Source of the DNA: Candidatus Dechloromonas phosphorivorans | GTDB lineage: Bacteria; Pseudomonadota; Gammaproteobacteria; Burkholderiales; Rhodocyclaceae | DNA length: 64,000 nt | Direction of reading: 5' to 3' | NCBI GenBank assembly: GCA_016721185.1 | Contig: JADKIP010000015.1 | Span: 412,501-476,500 of the forward strand | In this document: in pieces, positions 25,127-32,640 of the stretch | Numbering within the stretch: the first letter of the stretch is position 1 | How the letters are laid out: each line of letters starts with the position of its first letter | The notes under the pieces: generated by a model | Database searches by the model: none | Seen by the model: the letters and a program-made list of their open reading frames with translations, nothing else | What the model was told of the DNA's origin: nothing | Made by a program: the position numbers and the translations under genes

Positions 25127-26340
25127 ATGGACAAGAAATCATTCCTCAAGGCCGGCCATACGCCGACGCTGCTGGCCGCCTTCCTTTACTTCGACCTCGC
25201 CTTCATGGTCTGGGTGCTACTCGGGCCACTCGGCATTGGTATCGCCAAGGATCTGGGTTTGTCACATGCCGAAAAAGGCATGATGGTGGCGACGCCGGTG
25301 CTGGCTGGCGCGCTGTTGCGCATCGTCATGGGCATTCTGGTTGATCGCTTGTCGCCGAAAAGGCAGCGATCATCGGTCAGGTGGTCGTCATTGCCGCGAT
25401 GGCCTACGCTTGGCAAGTGGGCGTCCATTCCTACGCCGAAGTGCTGATTCTCGGCTTGTTCCTCGGTGTGGCCGGCGCGTCGTTTGCCGCCGCCTTGCCA
25501 CTGGCTTCGCGCTGGTATCCGGCCGAACATCAGGGCACGGCGATGGGTATTGCTGGCGCCGGTAACTCCGGCACGGCGCTGGCTGCGCTGTTCGCACCGG
25601 GTCTGGCGGCCGCTTTCGGCTGGGTCAATGTTTTCGGTATCGTGCTGATTCCGCTGACCATCGTGTTGATCGCCTTCATCTTCATGGCCAAGGATGCGCC
25701 GGATGCGCCGCCGCCCAAGACTTTTGCCGAATACCTGAAAGTGCTCAAGGACAAGGATGCCTGGTGGTTCATGTTCTTCTACTCGGTGACTTTCGGCGGC
25801 TTCGTCGGCCTGGCTTCCTCGCTGGTCATCTACTTCAACACCCAGTACGGCCTCGATCCGAAGATGGCCGGTTTCTTCACGGCTGGCTGTGTCTTCGCCG
25901 GTTCGCTGGTCCGCCCGATTGGCGGCAACGTGGCTGACCGTATCGGCGGCGTCAAGTCGCTGACCGTGATGTATATCTTCGCGGCCTTCTTCCTCGGCGT
26001 GGTCAGCTTCGATCTGCCGCAAGCCTGGATGGCGCTGATCGCATTCGTTTGCGCCATGCTTGCGTTGGGGATGGGCAACGGCGCGGTGTTCCAGCTGGTG
26101 CCCCAGCGCTTCCGCAAGGAAATCGGCGTGATGACCGGCCTGGTGGGCATGGCCGGCGGGGTCGGCGGCTTCTACCTGGCCTCCAGCCTGGGCTACGCCA
26201 GGCAGCTCACCGGCAGCTATCAGATCGGCTTCCTGATCTTTGCCGCGCTCGCCATGCTGGCGCTGGTTGGCCTCACCGGTGTCAAGACCCGCTGGCGTAC
26301 CACGTGGGGTGCCAGCCACCTGACGAGCGCCAAGATCTGA
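25127..26340 (+). pseudogene. narK: MFS nitrate/nitrite transporter (NarK/NasA type), one frameshift
   Basis: A ~404-residue major-facilitator transporter. The first frame (MDKKSFLKAGHTPTLLAAFL) stops making sense after LVDRLSPK. Adding one A to the AAAA at 25358-25361 gives LSPKKAAIIGQVVVIAAMAY and reads through to the end. Nitrate-signature glycine motifs are present (GIAGAGNSGTALAAL and GLVGMAGGVGGFYLA), with about 12 hydrophobic segments. It has its own sigma-54 promoter and is followed by the second PP2C/kinase gene. Whether the frameshift is real or a base-calling loss cannot be decided here. Confidence 0.88.
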
Positions 26341-26367
26341 GCGGCAAGTTGTTAGCTGTTAGGATCA

Positions 26368-26399
26368 AGGATCGAGTGGTGGCCTGCCGACTCGATCCT
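26368..26399 (+). other. Hairpin in the narK / kinase intergenic gap
   Basis: AGGATCGAGT (26368-26377) and ACTCGATCCT (26390-26399) form a perfect 10-bp stem with a 12-nt loop. Partial copies of the GGATC unit flank it (AGGATCA before, CTCGATCCTGGATCCTG after). There is no T-tract, so it is more likely an RNA-processing or attenuation element. Confidence 0.6.
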
Positions 26400-26428
26400 G
26401 TTACCTCGATCCTGGATCCTGATAAACC

Positions 26429-28115
26429 ATGCCCTTAATCGTTGAAGTTGGATACGCCTCACTGACCGGGCCGCGCGAACGGAACGAGGACTTTTGTGGC
26501 GTGGCTACGCCGGAAGGGCAGGAGCTCGATAACAAGGAATTCTTGCCGCCGTCGCCGATGGCATCGGTGGTCACAAAGGCGGCCGGGAAGCCGCGGAATA
26601 CACCGTACGCGGTCTGCTTTCCGACTACTTCGCGACGCCGGATACCTGGAGCGCGTGCCGCGCTCCATTGAAACCGTGACGACGGCGCTGAACCGCTGGG
26701 TGATCGCCGAGGGCAGCCGCAACGCCGAGCTGGCGGGGATGGCAACCACCCTGTCGGCGCTGGTCTTGCGCGGCCGGCGCTTTTACACCGCGCACATTGG
26801 CGACAGCCGGATCTATCGTCTGCAGCAAGGATTTTTGCAGCAAATGACGGTCGACCACCTGGGAACATCCGGAACTCAACAATGTCCTTTCCCGCGCCAT
26901 TGGCCTTGATCCGCGCGTCCTGATGGACTTCTCCGATGGCGATCTTGCGGTCAACGACCGTTTTTGCTGATTTCCGATGGCATCTGGGGCGTTTTGCCCG
27001 ATGCCTTGATGGTCGAGGTCTTGCTCGATCATCCCGAACCACGAGCCGCCGCCGCCGCCCTGAGCAGTCTGGCACTGGCACACGGCGGCCATGACAACGC
27101 CTCGGCCGTCGTCGTCGACGTACTTGCCTTGCCCGCCGCTAGCCTGCGCGACAGTCTTGAAAGCGAAGCCAGCCTGCCCCTGCCGCACCGCCTGAAAATC
27201 GGCCACGAACTTGATGGCCTGCGGGTTGAAGAAATTCTGCACGATGCTCGGGAGACCTTGCTTTACCGCGTGCGCAATCTGCGTAATGGCCAGCAACTGG
27301 TCCTCAAAACCCTGCAGCCCGGCATGGAAGGCGATAGCGGTGCGACCGCCGCGCTGCTGATGGAAGAATGGCGGGCCAAACGGGTGGTCTCGCCCTTCTT
27401 TCCGCAAGTGGTGCCGGTCGAGCAAAAAAGCTGCCTTTATTACCTGATGACCTGGCACGCCGGGGCAACCCTGCAAAGCCGTCTCGACGGCGGTCAGCAT
27501 TTTCCGGCGGGCGAGGTCGTTCGTTTCGGCGTTGCCCTGCTCAAAGCTATCGCCACCCTGCATCGTCTCGACATCGTGCATCGCGATATCAAGCCCGACA
27601 ACATTCATCTCGGGCGGGATGGCGTGCTGCGCCTGCTCGATCTCGGGGTCGCGATCAGCCTCGGGGAACGCAAGGCGGACGACCCGATCGGCCAGGCCGG
27701 CACCCCGTCCTATATGGCCCCCGAGCTCTTTGAAAATCCCGAGCCGCAATTTGGCTACGACCTTTACGCGGCCGGCGTCACCCTCTATCACTTGCTGACC
27801 CGCAAATACCCCTACGGTGAAATTGAGCCTTTCCAGACCCCGAAATTTGCTGAGCCGAGCCGACCGACGCGCTGGCGAACCGAGATTCCCGGCTGGCTGG
27901 AGACCATCCTGCTCAAAGCCGTGTCCAAAGAGGCCAAAGATCGCTTTGAAACCCCGGATGAATTCCTGCTCGCCCTCGAACGCGGCGCCGCTCGGCCGAT
28001 TGCCGCGCCGAGCCGGCAACCGCTGGCCCAGCGCAATCCGCTCAAACTTTGGAAGATCATTGCGGCAGGCTCGCTGCTGATCAATTTCGTGCTTCTTTTA
28101 ATCCTCTTGCGGTAG
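26429..28115 (+). pseudogene. PP2C-type phosphatase / Ser/Thr protein kinase fusion (second copy), frameshifted in the phosphatase part
   Basis: Paralogue of the protein at 13299. It starts MPLIVEVGYASLTGPRERNE, then needs shifts at ~26536 (GG for GGG), ~26651, ~26859 and in T5 at 26961-26965 to restore the PP2C domain (AVADGIGGHKGGREAAEYTV, YTAHIGDSRIYRL, FLLISDGIWG). From 26964 on, 383 residues are intact: the end of PP2C (HGGHDNASAVVVDV) and a kinase with catalytic loop HRDIKPDNIHL and DLG in place of DFG (LLDLGVA), ending in a membrane anchor (IIAAGSLLINFVLLLILL). If real, the breaks would leave an unopposed kinase only if translation restarted. Confidence 0.82.
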
Positions 28116-28124
28116 AGTCCGCCC

Positions 28125-28496
28125 ATGAAAACTGCTCTCATCCTCTTCGCCCACGGCGCCCGCGACCCCGAGTGGGCCAATCCAATGCGTCGCGTTCAAG
28201 CGGCGGTTCGTCAACGTGTCACGGACATCCCGGTCGAACTGGCTTTCCTCGAATTCCTGCCGCCGACACTGCCCGAGTGTGCCGCTCAACTGATTGAACA
28301 GGGTGCGCAGAAAGTAGTCATTTTGCCGATGTTCATCGCCCGCGGCGGGCATTTGAAAAATGAAGCCCCGGAAATGGTGGCAATGCTGCGGTCAACCTAT
28401 CCCAACGTCGAATTTTCGATGAGCGGGGCGATCGGTGAAAACGAAATCGTCGTTCAGGCCATGGCGACGGCAGGTCTTGAGGCCGCTGGCCTGTAG
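28125..28496 (+). CDS. cbiX: Small CbiX-type sirohydrochlorin chelatase
   Basis: A 123-residue single-domain chelatase (MKTALILFAHGARDPEWANP; the His in FAHG is a metal-site residue, and IARGGHLKNEAP carries the second). Short CbiX proteins insert Co or Fe into sirohydrochlorin. Its place between the nitrate transporter/kinase genes and nasT suggests it makes sirohaem for NirB. It starts 10 bp after the kinase stop. An exact copy of the dispersed 13-mer lies inside it (28384). Confidence 0.9.
   Translation: MKTALILFAHGARDPEWANPMRRVQAAVRQRVTDIPVELAFLEFLPPTLPECAAQLIEQGAQKVVILPMFIARGGHLKNEAPEMVAMLRSTYPNVEFSMSGAIGENEIVVQAMATAGLEAAGL
28384..28396 (+). repeat. Dispersed 13-mer TGCTGCGGTCAAC (exact, intragenic)
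   Basis: Falls within cbiX, encoding part of MLRST. It shows that the motif is tolerated inside genes as well as between them. Confidence 0.8.
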
Positions 28497-28513
28497 CTTG
28501 CTGAGTACGCCGC

Positions 28514-29089
28514 ATGCTTAGTGTTCTCGTTATTGACGAATCCCGTTCGCGGGCCGGAGAAATCTGCGCCGGGCTGGCGCTCGCCGGTTATCAGGTGGCG
28601 GCCATTCTGGCCGGTGCCGAAAATCTGACGGCTGAGGTCGAAAAACTTCAGCCGGATGTGATCCTGATCGATACCGACAGCCCGAGCCGCGACACGCTGG
28701 AACATCTGGCGGCGATGAATAAACACATGCCCCGGCCGGTCGTGGTTTTTACCCAGGAAGAAGCCCAGGACACGATGCGCGATGCCGTCAAGGCGGGCGT
28801 TTCGGCCTATGTCGTCGATGGGCTGGACCCCAAGCGCATCAAAACCATCGTCGATGTAGCGCGGGCCCGTTTCGAGGATACCCAGGCGCTGCGCCGGGAA
28901 CTCGATGAAATCTCACAAAAGCTTTCTGACCGCAAGTTGGTCGACAAAGCCAAGGGCGTCCTGATGAAAGCCCGTGGCCTTGATGAAGATGCGGCTTACC
29001 ACGCCATGCGCAAACTGGCGATGGAGCGTGGCCAGACGATGGCCAAGGTGGCGCGTGACGTCATCGATATGGCACGGGTGCTGCTCTAA
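28514..29089 (+). CDS. nasT: NasT-type response regulator with ANTAR RNA-binding domain
   Basis: A 191-residue antiterminator. Residues ~3-120 form a receiver-like domain (LVIDESRSRAGEICAGLALA; candidate acceptor Asp in VILIDTDSP), then a coiled-coil linker (LRRELDEISQKLSDRK). The C-terminal ANTAR domain (about 128-188, KAKGVLMKARGLDEDAAYHA) binds paired hexaloop hairpins in leader RNA. In known systems nitrate frees NasT from the sensor NasS; no NasS gene is visible in this window. It sits directly upstream of the nrtA leader, which carries the predicted target. Confidence 0.92.
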   Translation: MLSVLVIDESRSRAGEICAGLALAGYQVAAILAGAENLTAEVEKLQPDVILIDTDSPSRDTLEHLAAMNKHMPRPVVVFTQEEAQDTMRDAVKAGVSAYVVDGLDPKRIKTIVDVARARFEDTQALRRELDEISQKLSDRKLVDKAKGVLMKARGLDEDAAYHAMRKLAMERGQTMAKVARDVIDMARVLL

Positions 29090-29112
29090 ACCTGTGCGGG
29101 CAATTGGCGTGT

Positions 29113-29129
29113 TGCACTGCAACAGTGCA
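29113..29129 (+). promoter_or_regulatory. NtrC-type binding site upstream of nrtA
   Basis: TGCACT-GCAAC-AGTGCA is a perfect 6-bp inverted repeat with the 5-bp spacer of the NtrC consensus. Its centre is ~123 bp upstream of the predicted sigma-54 start, a normal enhancer distance. Confidence 0.75.
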
Positions 29130-29217
29130 TCCATAACTTGCCCCTGCTTCGCTTCATAGCGCTGCTAAATCCCTGAAAACAAAGCGAATAAAAATAACTA
29201 GTCCGTTATGGCTAGGC

Positions 29218-29233
29218 TGGCACGACCATTGCA
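29218..29233 (+). promoter_or_regulatory. Sigma-54 promoter of nrtABD
   Basis: TGGCAC-GACCA-TTGCA matches the -24/-12 consensus with exact spacing. The predicted start near 29244 gives a ~135-nt leader containing the ANTAR hairpins and a terminator. Confidence 0.9.
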
Positions 29234-29250
29234 CTAGTTAATTCGAAGCA

Positions 29251-29309
29251 CGGTCAATGGCGACCGGGCATGCGTCAGACGAAAGTCGGCGCACAGGACA
29301 ACGGCGTCC
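29251..29309 (+). promoter_or_regulatory. Two-hairpin ANTAR target RNA in the nrtA leader
   Basis: Hairpin 1: CGGTC-AATGGC-GACCG (29251-29266). Hairpin 2: GGAC-AACGGC-GTCC (29296-29309). Both have six-base loops with A at position 1 and G at position 4, the ANTAR-recognition signature. The 3' half of hairpin 2 is also the 5' half of the terminator that follows, so the two structures exclude each other. NasT binding should favour hairpin 2 and transcription of nrtABD. Confidence 0.85.
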
Positions 29310-29353
29310 ATCCCCGCTGCCAACCGGTAGCCAGGATGTGACGCCTGTTTTTT
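29303..29353 (+). terminator. Leader terminator (attenuator) of nrtABD
   Basis: GGCGTC-CATCC (29303-29313) pairs with GGATG-t-GACGCC (29334-29345, one bulged T), followed two bases later by TTTTTT (29348-29353). It lies between the sigma-54 start and the nrtA ATG at 29380, so it must be bypassed for expression. Confidence 0.85.
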
Positions 29354-29379
29354 GAATTTTCGCAATCAAGGAGCACGCA

Positions 29380-30656
29380 ATGGAAGATAAGAAACTGGCC
29401 CCGGAAGGCACGTTGGAAGCCGCCCCGTCCTTTACTCGTCGTGATTTTGTTTCAGCCGCTTTGGGAGCCTCTCTGATGGCCATGGTACCCCCCGCGTCCG
29501 CAGTGGTGCCTGGGCCGCTGGTTCGGATGCCCCCGAAAAGAAGGAAGTCCGTATCGGTTTTATCCCGCTCACTGACTGTGCCTCCGTGGTGATGGCTGCG
29601 GTCAACAAGTTCGATGAAAAGTACGGCATCAAGATCATCGCTACCAAGGAAGCGAGCTGGGCTTCGGTGCGTGACAAGCTGGTCAATGGCGAGCTCGATT
29701 GTGCTCATGTGCTGTACGGCTTGGTCTATGGCGTGCAACTCGGCATCGGTGGTCCGAAGAAGGACATGAACGTGCTGATGAGCCTGAACAACAACGGTCA
29801 GGCGATCACGCTTTCCAACCAGTTGAAAGACAAGGGCGCGACCGATGGCGCCAGCCTCGCCGCGCTGGTCGCCAAGAAGGAGCGTGAATACACCTTCGCC
29901 CAGACTTTCCCGACCGGCACCCACGCCATGTGGCTGTATTACTGGCTGGCGGCGCAGGGCATCAACCCGCTCAAGGATGTCAAGACAATCACCGTGCCGC
30001 CACCGCAGATGGTTGCCAACATGCGCGTCGGCAACATGGATGGTTTCTGCGTTGGCGAGCCGTGGAACAACCGCGCCATCATGGACAACATCGGCTTCAC
30101 GGCGACAACAACGCAGGATATCTGGACCGATCATCCGGAAAAAGTGCTCGGTACCACCGCTGATTGGGTGCAGAAGAACCCGAACACCGCTCGTGCCGTG
30201 GTCGCGGCCATTCTCGATGCCGGCAAGTGGATTGATGCGTCGATTGCCAACAAGCAGAAGACCGCCGAGGTGATCGCCCAGAAGTCTTACGTCAATACCG
30301 ACACCGATGTCATCGTCGCCCGCATGCTCGGCCGTTACCAGAATGGTTTGGGCAAGAGCTGGGATGACAAGAATCACATGAAGTTCTTCAACGACGGCGC
30401 GGTGAATTTCCCGTACCTCAGCGACGGCATGTGGTTCATGACGCAGCACAAGCGCTGGGGTTTGCTGAAGAGCCATCCGGATTACCTGGCGGTTGCCAAG
30501 CAGGTGAATCGCATCGACATCTACAAGCAGGGCGCTAGCGCCGCCGGTGTTGCCTTGCCGAAGAGCGAAATGCGCAGCCACAAGCTGATCGACGGGGTGG
30601 TTTGGGACGGTAAAGACCCAGCCAAGTACGCCGACGGTTTCAAGGTGAAAGCCTAA
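29380..30656 (+). pseudogene. nrtA: Nitrate ABC transporter substrate-binding protein NrtA, one frameshift
   Basis: A ~425-residue periplasmic nitrate-binding protein. The N-terminus has a Tat signal (FTRRDFVSAALGASLMAMV). The frame shifts at the CCCCCC run 29488-29493: one more C gives AWAAGSDAPEKKEVRIGFIP joined to LTDCASVVMAAVNKFDEKYG and an intact remainder to ADGFKVKA. The NrtA-type motif GNMDGFCVGEPWNNRAI is present. The start ATG follows GGAG by 8 bp. If the shift is real the importer lacks its binding protein; a missed base is as likely. Confidence 0.88.
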
Positions 30657-30664
30657 GTGCTTAT

Positions 30665-30693
30665 CGGCATTCCCGGCTTGCTCGGGAATGCCG
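30665..30693 (+). other. 11-bp hairpin between nrtA and nrtB
   Basis: CGGCATTCCCG (30665-30675) and CGGGAATGCCG (30683-30693) form a perfect stem with a 7-nt loop and no T-tract. It probably stabilises the upstream nrtA message so that binding protein exceeds permease. An ATG inside it (30688) is not used as the nrtB start. Confidence 0.7.
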
Positions 30694-30720
30694 GCAAACG
30701 AAAATTTCGAGGAGAAGGTC

Positions 30721-31677
30721 ATGGGCGCAGTGATGATCAACGGTGATTTTGGCGTAAAAAAGCCAGTCGACCGCAGCACGCCGGAGATGTCCCCGGCGAC
30801 CAGTAGCCAGCGGCTTGCGACAGTCGTCGCAGAGCCGGTCAAGGAAAAGAAAATGGAAACAGCCGCCGTTTCAGGTGAAATCAGCGGTACGCCGCTGAGT
30901 GAAAGAATCAGCACGCTGGCGCGGGCACTTTTGCCGCCCGTGCTGGGCATGTTGATCCTGCTCGGCATCTGGTATGTCGCCACCTTCAAGGGCGGCAGTA
31001 TTCCGGGGCCGGGGAAAACCTGGGATGCCGCGGCAATCCTGTTTTCCGACCCGTTCTATCGTAATGGGCCGAACGACCAGGGGATTGGCTGGAACGTGCT
31101 TTCTTCCCTGCAGCGCGTCGGCATCGGTTTCGGTTTTGCTGCGCTGGTCGGTATTCCGCTCGGCTTTATCCTGGGCCGTTCGCAATTTCTCTCGGCCATG
31201 ATTAATCCGATCATCAGCCTGCTGCGCCCGGTTTCACCGCTGGCCTGGTTGCCAATTGGTCTGCTGGTCTTCCAGAAGGCCGACCCGGCGGCGACTTACA
31301 CCATTTTCATCTGCTCGATCTGGCCGATGATCATGAATACCGCCCAGGGCGTGCAGCGCGTGCCGCAGGATTACCTGAACGTGGCGCGGGTGCTCAATCT
31401 GTCGGAATGGAAAGTGGTTACCAAAATCCTGTTCCCGGCCGTGCTGCCCTACATGCTGACCGGTATTCGCCTCTCCATCGGGACCGCCTGGCTGGTGATT
31501 GTGGCCGCTGAAATGCTCACCGGCGGCGTCGGCATCGGCTTCTGGGTGTGGGATGAGTGGAACAACCTGAAGGTCGAACACATCATCATCGCCATCTTTG
31601 TCATTGGTATCGTCGGTCTGATTCTTGAGCAAATGCTGATCGTGCTCGCCAAGAAACTGACCAAAGAATCTGCCTGA
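30721..31677 (+). CDS. nrtB: Nitrate ABC transporter permease
   Basis: A 318-residue inner-membrane permease with a ~60-residue polar N-terminal extension, then six or so membrane segments (LPPVLGMLILLGIWYVA first). The EAA-type cytoplasmic loop that contacts the ATPase is at RVPQDYLNVARVLNLSEWKV. The start at 30721 follows GAGGAGAAGG. It lies between nrtA and the ATPase gene, 14 bp before the latter. The NrtB/NasE/TauC family transports nitrate, sulfonates or cyanate; context favours nitrate. Confidence 0.92.
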   Translation: MGAVMINGDFGVKKPVDRSTPEMSPATSSQRLATVVAEPVKEKKMETAAVSGEISGTPLSERISTLARALLPPVLGMLILLGIWYVATFKGGSIPGPGKTWDAAAILFSDPFYRNGPNDQGIGWNVLSSLQRVGIGFGFAALVGIPLGFILGRSQFLSAMINPIISLLRPVSPLAWLPIGLLVFQKADPAATYTIFICSIWPMIMNTAQGVQRVPQDYLNVARVLNLSEWKVVTKILFPAVLPYMLTGIRLSIGTAWLVIVAAEMLTGGVGIGFWVWDEWNNLKVEHIIIAIFVIGIVGLILEQMLIVLAKKLTKESA

Positions 31678-31691
31678 TCCGGGAGCGCATC

Positions 31692-32492
31692 ATGGAAAAA
31701 TTTGTTCAAATCGAAAAAGTCGGTCAGACCTTCGCCACCAAGAAAGGCAAGTTTGTTGCCTTGCGTGATATCGACCTGACGATCAAAGAGGGCGAGTTCA
31801 TTTCGCTGATCGGCCACTCCGGTTGCGGCAAATCAACGCTGCTTAACCTGATCGCCGGCCTGACGACTCCGACCATCGGCGTCCTGCTCTGCGATGGCCG
31901 CGAAATCGCCGGCCCCGGCCCGGAGCGTGCGGTGGTTTTCCAGAACCACAGCCTGCTGCCCTGGCTGACCTGCTTTGAAAACGTCTATCTCGCCGTCGAG
32001 CGCGTTTTTGGCGAGAAGGAGAGCAAGCAGAAACTGAAGGAGCGCACCGCCGCTGCAATCAGTCTGGTCGGCCTCGATCACGCCAGTAGCAAGTATCCGA
32101 ACGAGATTTCGGGCGGCATGAAGCAGCGTGTCGGCATCGCCCGGGCTTTGTCGATGGAACCCAAGGTGCTGCTGATGGACGAGCCGTTTGGCGCGCTGGA
32201 TGCGCTGACCCGCGCCAAGTTGCAGGATGAGTTGATGAAGATTTGTCAGGCGACGCAGGCCACCACCGTCATGGTCACCCACGATGTCGATGAGGCGGTG
32301 CTGCTCTCCGACCGTATCGTGATGATGACCAACGGCCCGGCGGCGACCATCGGCGAAATTCTTGAGGTCAATCTGCCGCGGCCGCGCCATCGGCTGACGC
32401 TGGCCCATGACCCGGCCTACATCGGCTACCGGGCGGCGGTGCTGGAGTTCCTTTATGAGAAACAGGCGCACGTCGAAAAATTGGCGGCCTGA
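31692..32492 (+). CDS. nrtD: Nitrate ABC transporter ATP-binding protein
   Basis: A 266-residue stand-alone ATPase. It shows Walker A GHSGCGKST (about residues 38-46), a Q-loop (VVFQNHSLLPWLTC), the ABC signature SGGMKQRV, Walker B VLLMDEPFGALD and the switch His (MVTHDVDE). The C-terminal tail (PRPRHRLTLAHDPAYIGYR) is typical of nitrate-type NrtD/NasD proteins. It lacks the extra sensor domain of cyanobacterial NrtC. It ends the nrt operon at a strong terminator. Confidence 0.93.
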   Translation: MEKFVQIEKVGQTFATKKGKFVALRDIDLTIKEGEFISLIGHSGCGKSTLLNLIAGLTTPTIGVLLCDGREIAGPGPERAVVFQNHSLLPWLTCFENVYLAVERVFGEKESKQKLKERTAAAISLVGLDHASSKYPNEISGGMKQRVGIARALSMEPKVLLMDEPFGALDALTRAKLQDELMKICQATQATTVMVTHDVDEAVLLSDRIVMMTNGPAATIGEILEVNLPRPRHRLTLAHDPAYIGYRAAVLEFLYEKQAHVEKLAA

Positions 32493-32539
32493 TTTCCGTT
32501 TTAACTAATAGTCGCGCTGCGTTTTGCAAACGACTTCAG

Positions 32540-32567
32540 CCCGCCGGTGCGAATCGGCGGGTTTTTT
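32540..32567 (+). terminator. Rho-independent terminator after nrtABD
   Basis: CCCGCCG (32540-32546) and CGGCGGG (32555-32561) with an 8-nt loop, followed by six T. It separates nrt from narX and argues against a narX start further upstream. Confidence 0.88.
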
Positions 32568-32640
32568 CTTTGACCTAAATCCTTGCCTAAACTCGCTGTC
32601 GAGGACTAAGGTTTGTGCCACCTCGTCATGGATCAGTCTG

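Noticed and set aside
26625..28019. Long open frame on the minus strand (464 codons) opposite the second PP2C/kinase gene
   Set aside because: It mirrors GC-rich codons of a well-supported kinase on the other strand, has no recognisable domain and no ribosome-binding site.
29238..30989. 583-codon minus-strand frame opposite nrtA and its leader
   Set aside because: It covers the sigma-54 promoter, attenuator and nrtA; composition is that of a shadow frame and no protein motif is visible.
32524..32640. Earlier in-frame start for narX
   Set aside because: The extension would run through the nrtABD terminator hairpin and encode residues unlike any NarX N-terminus.
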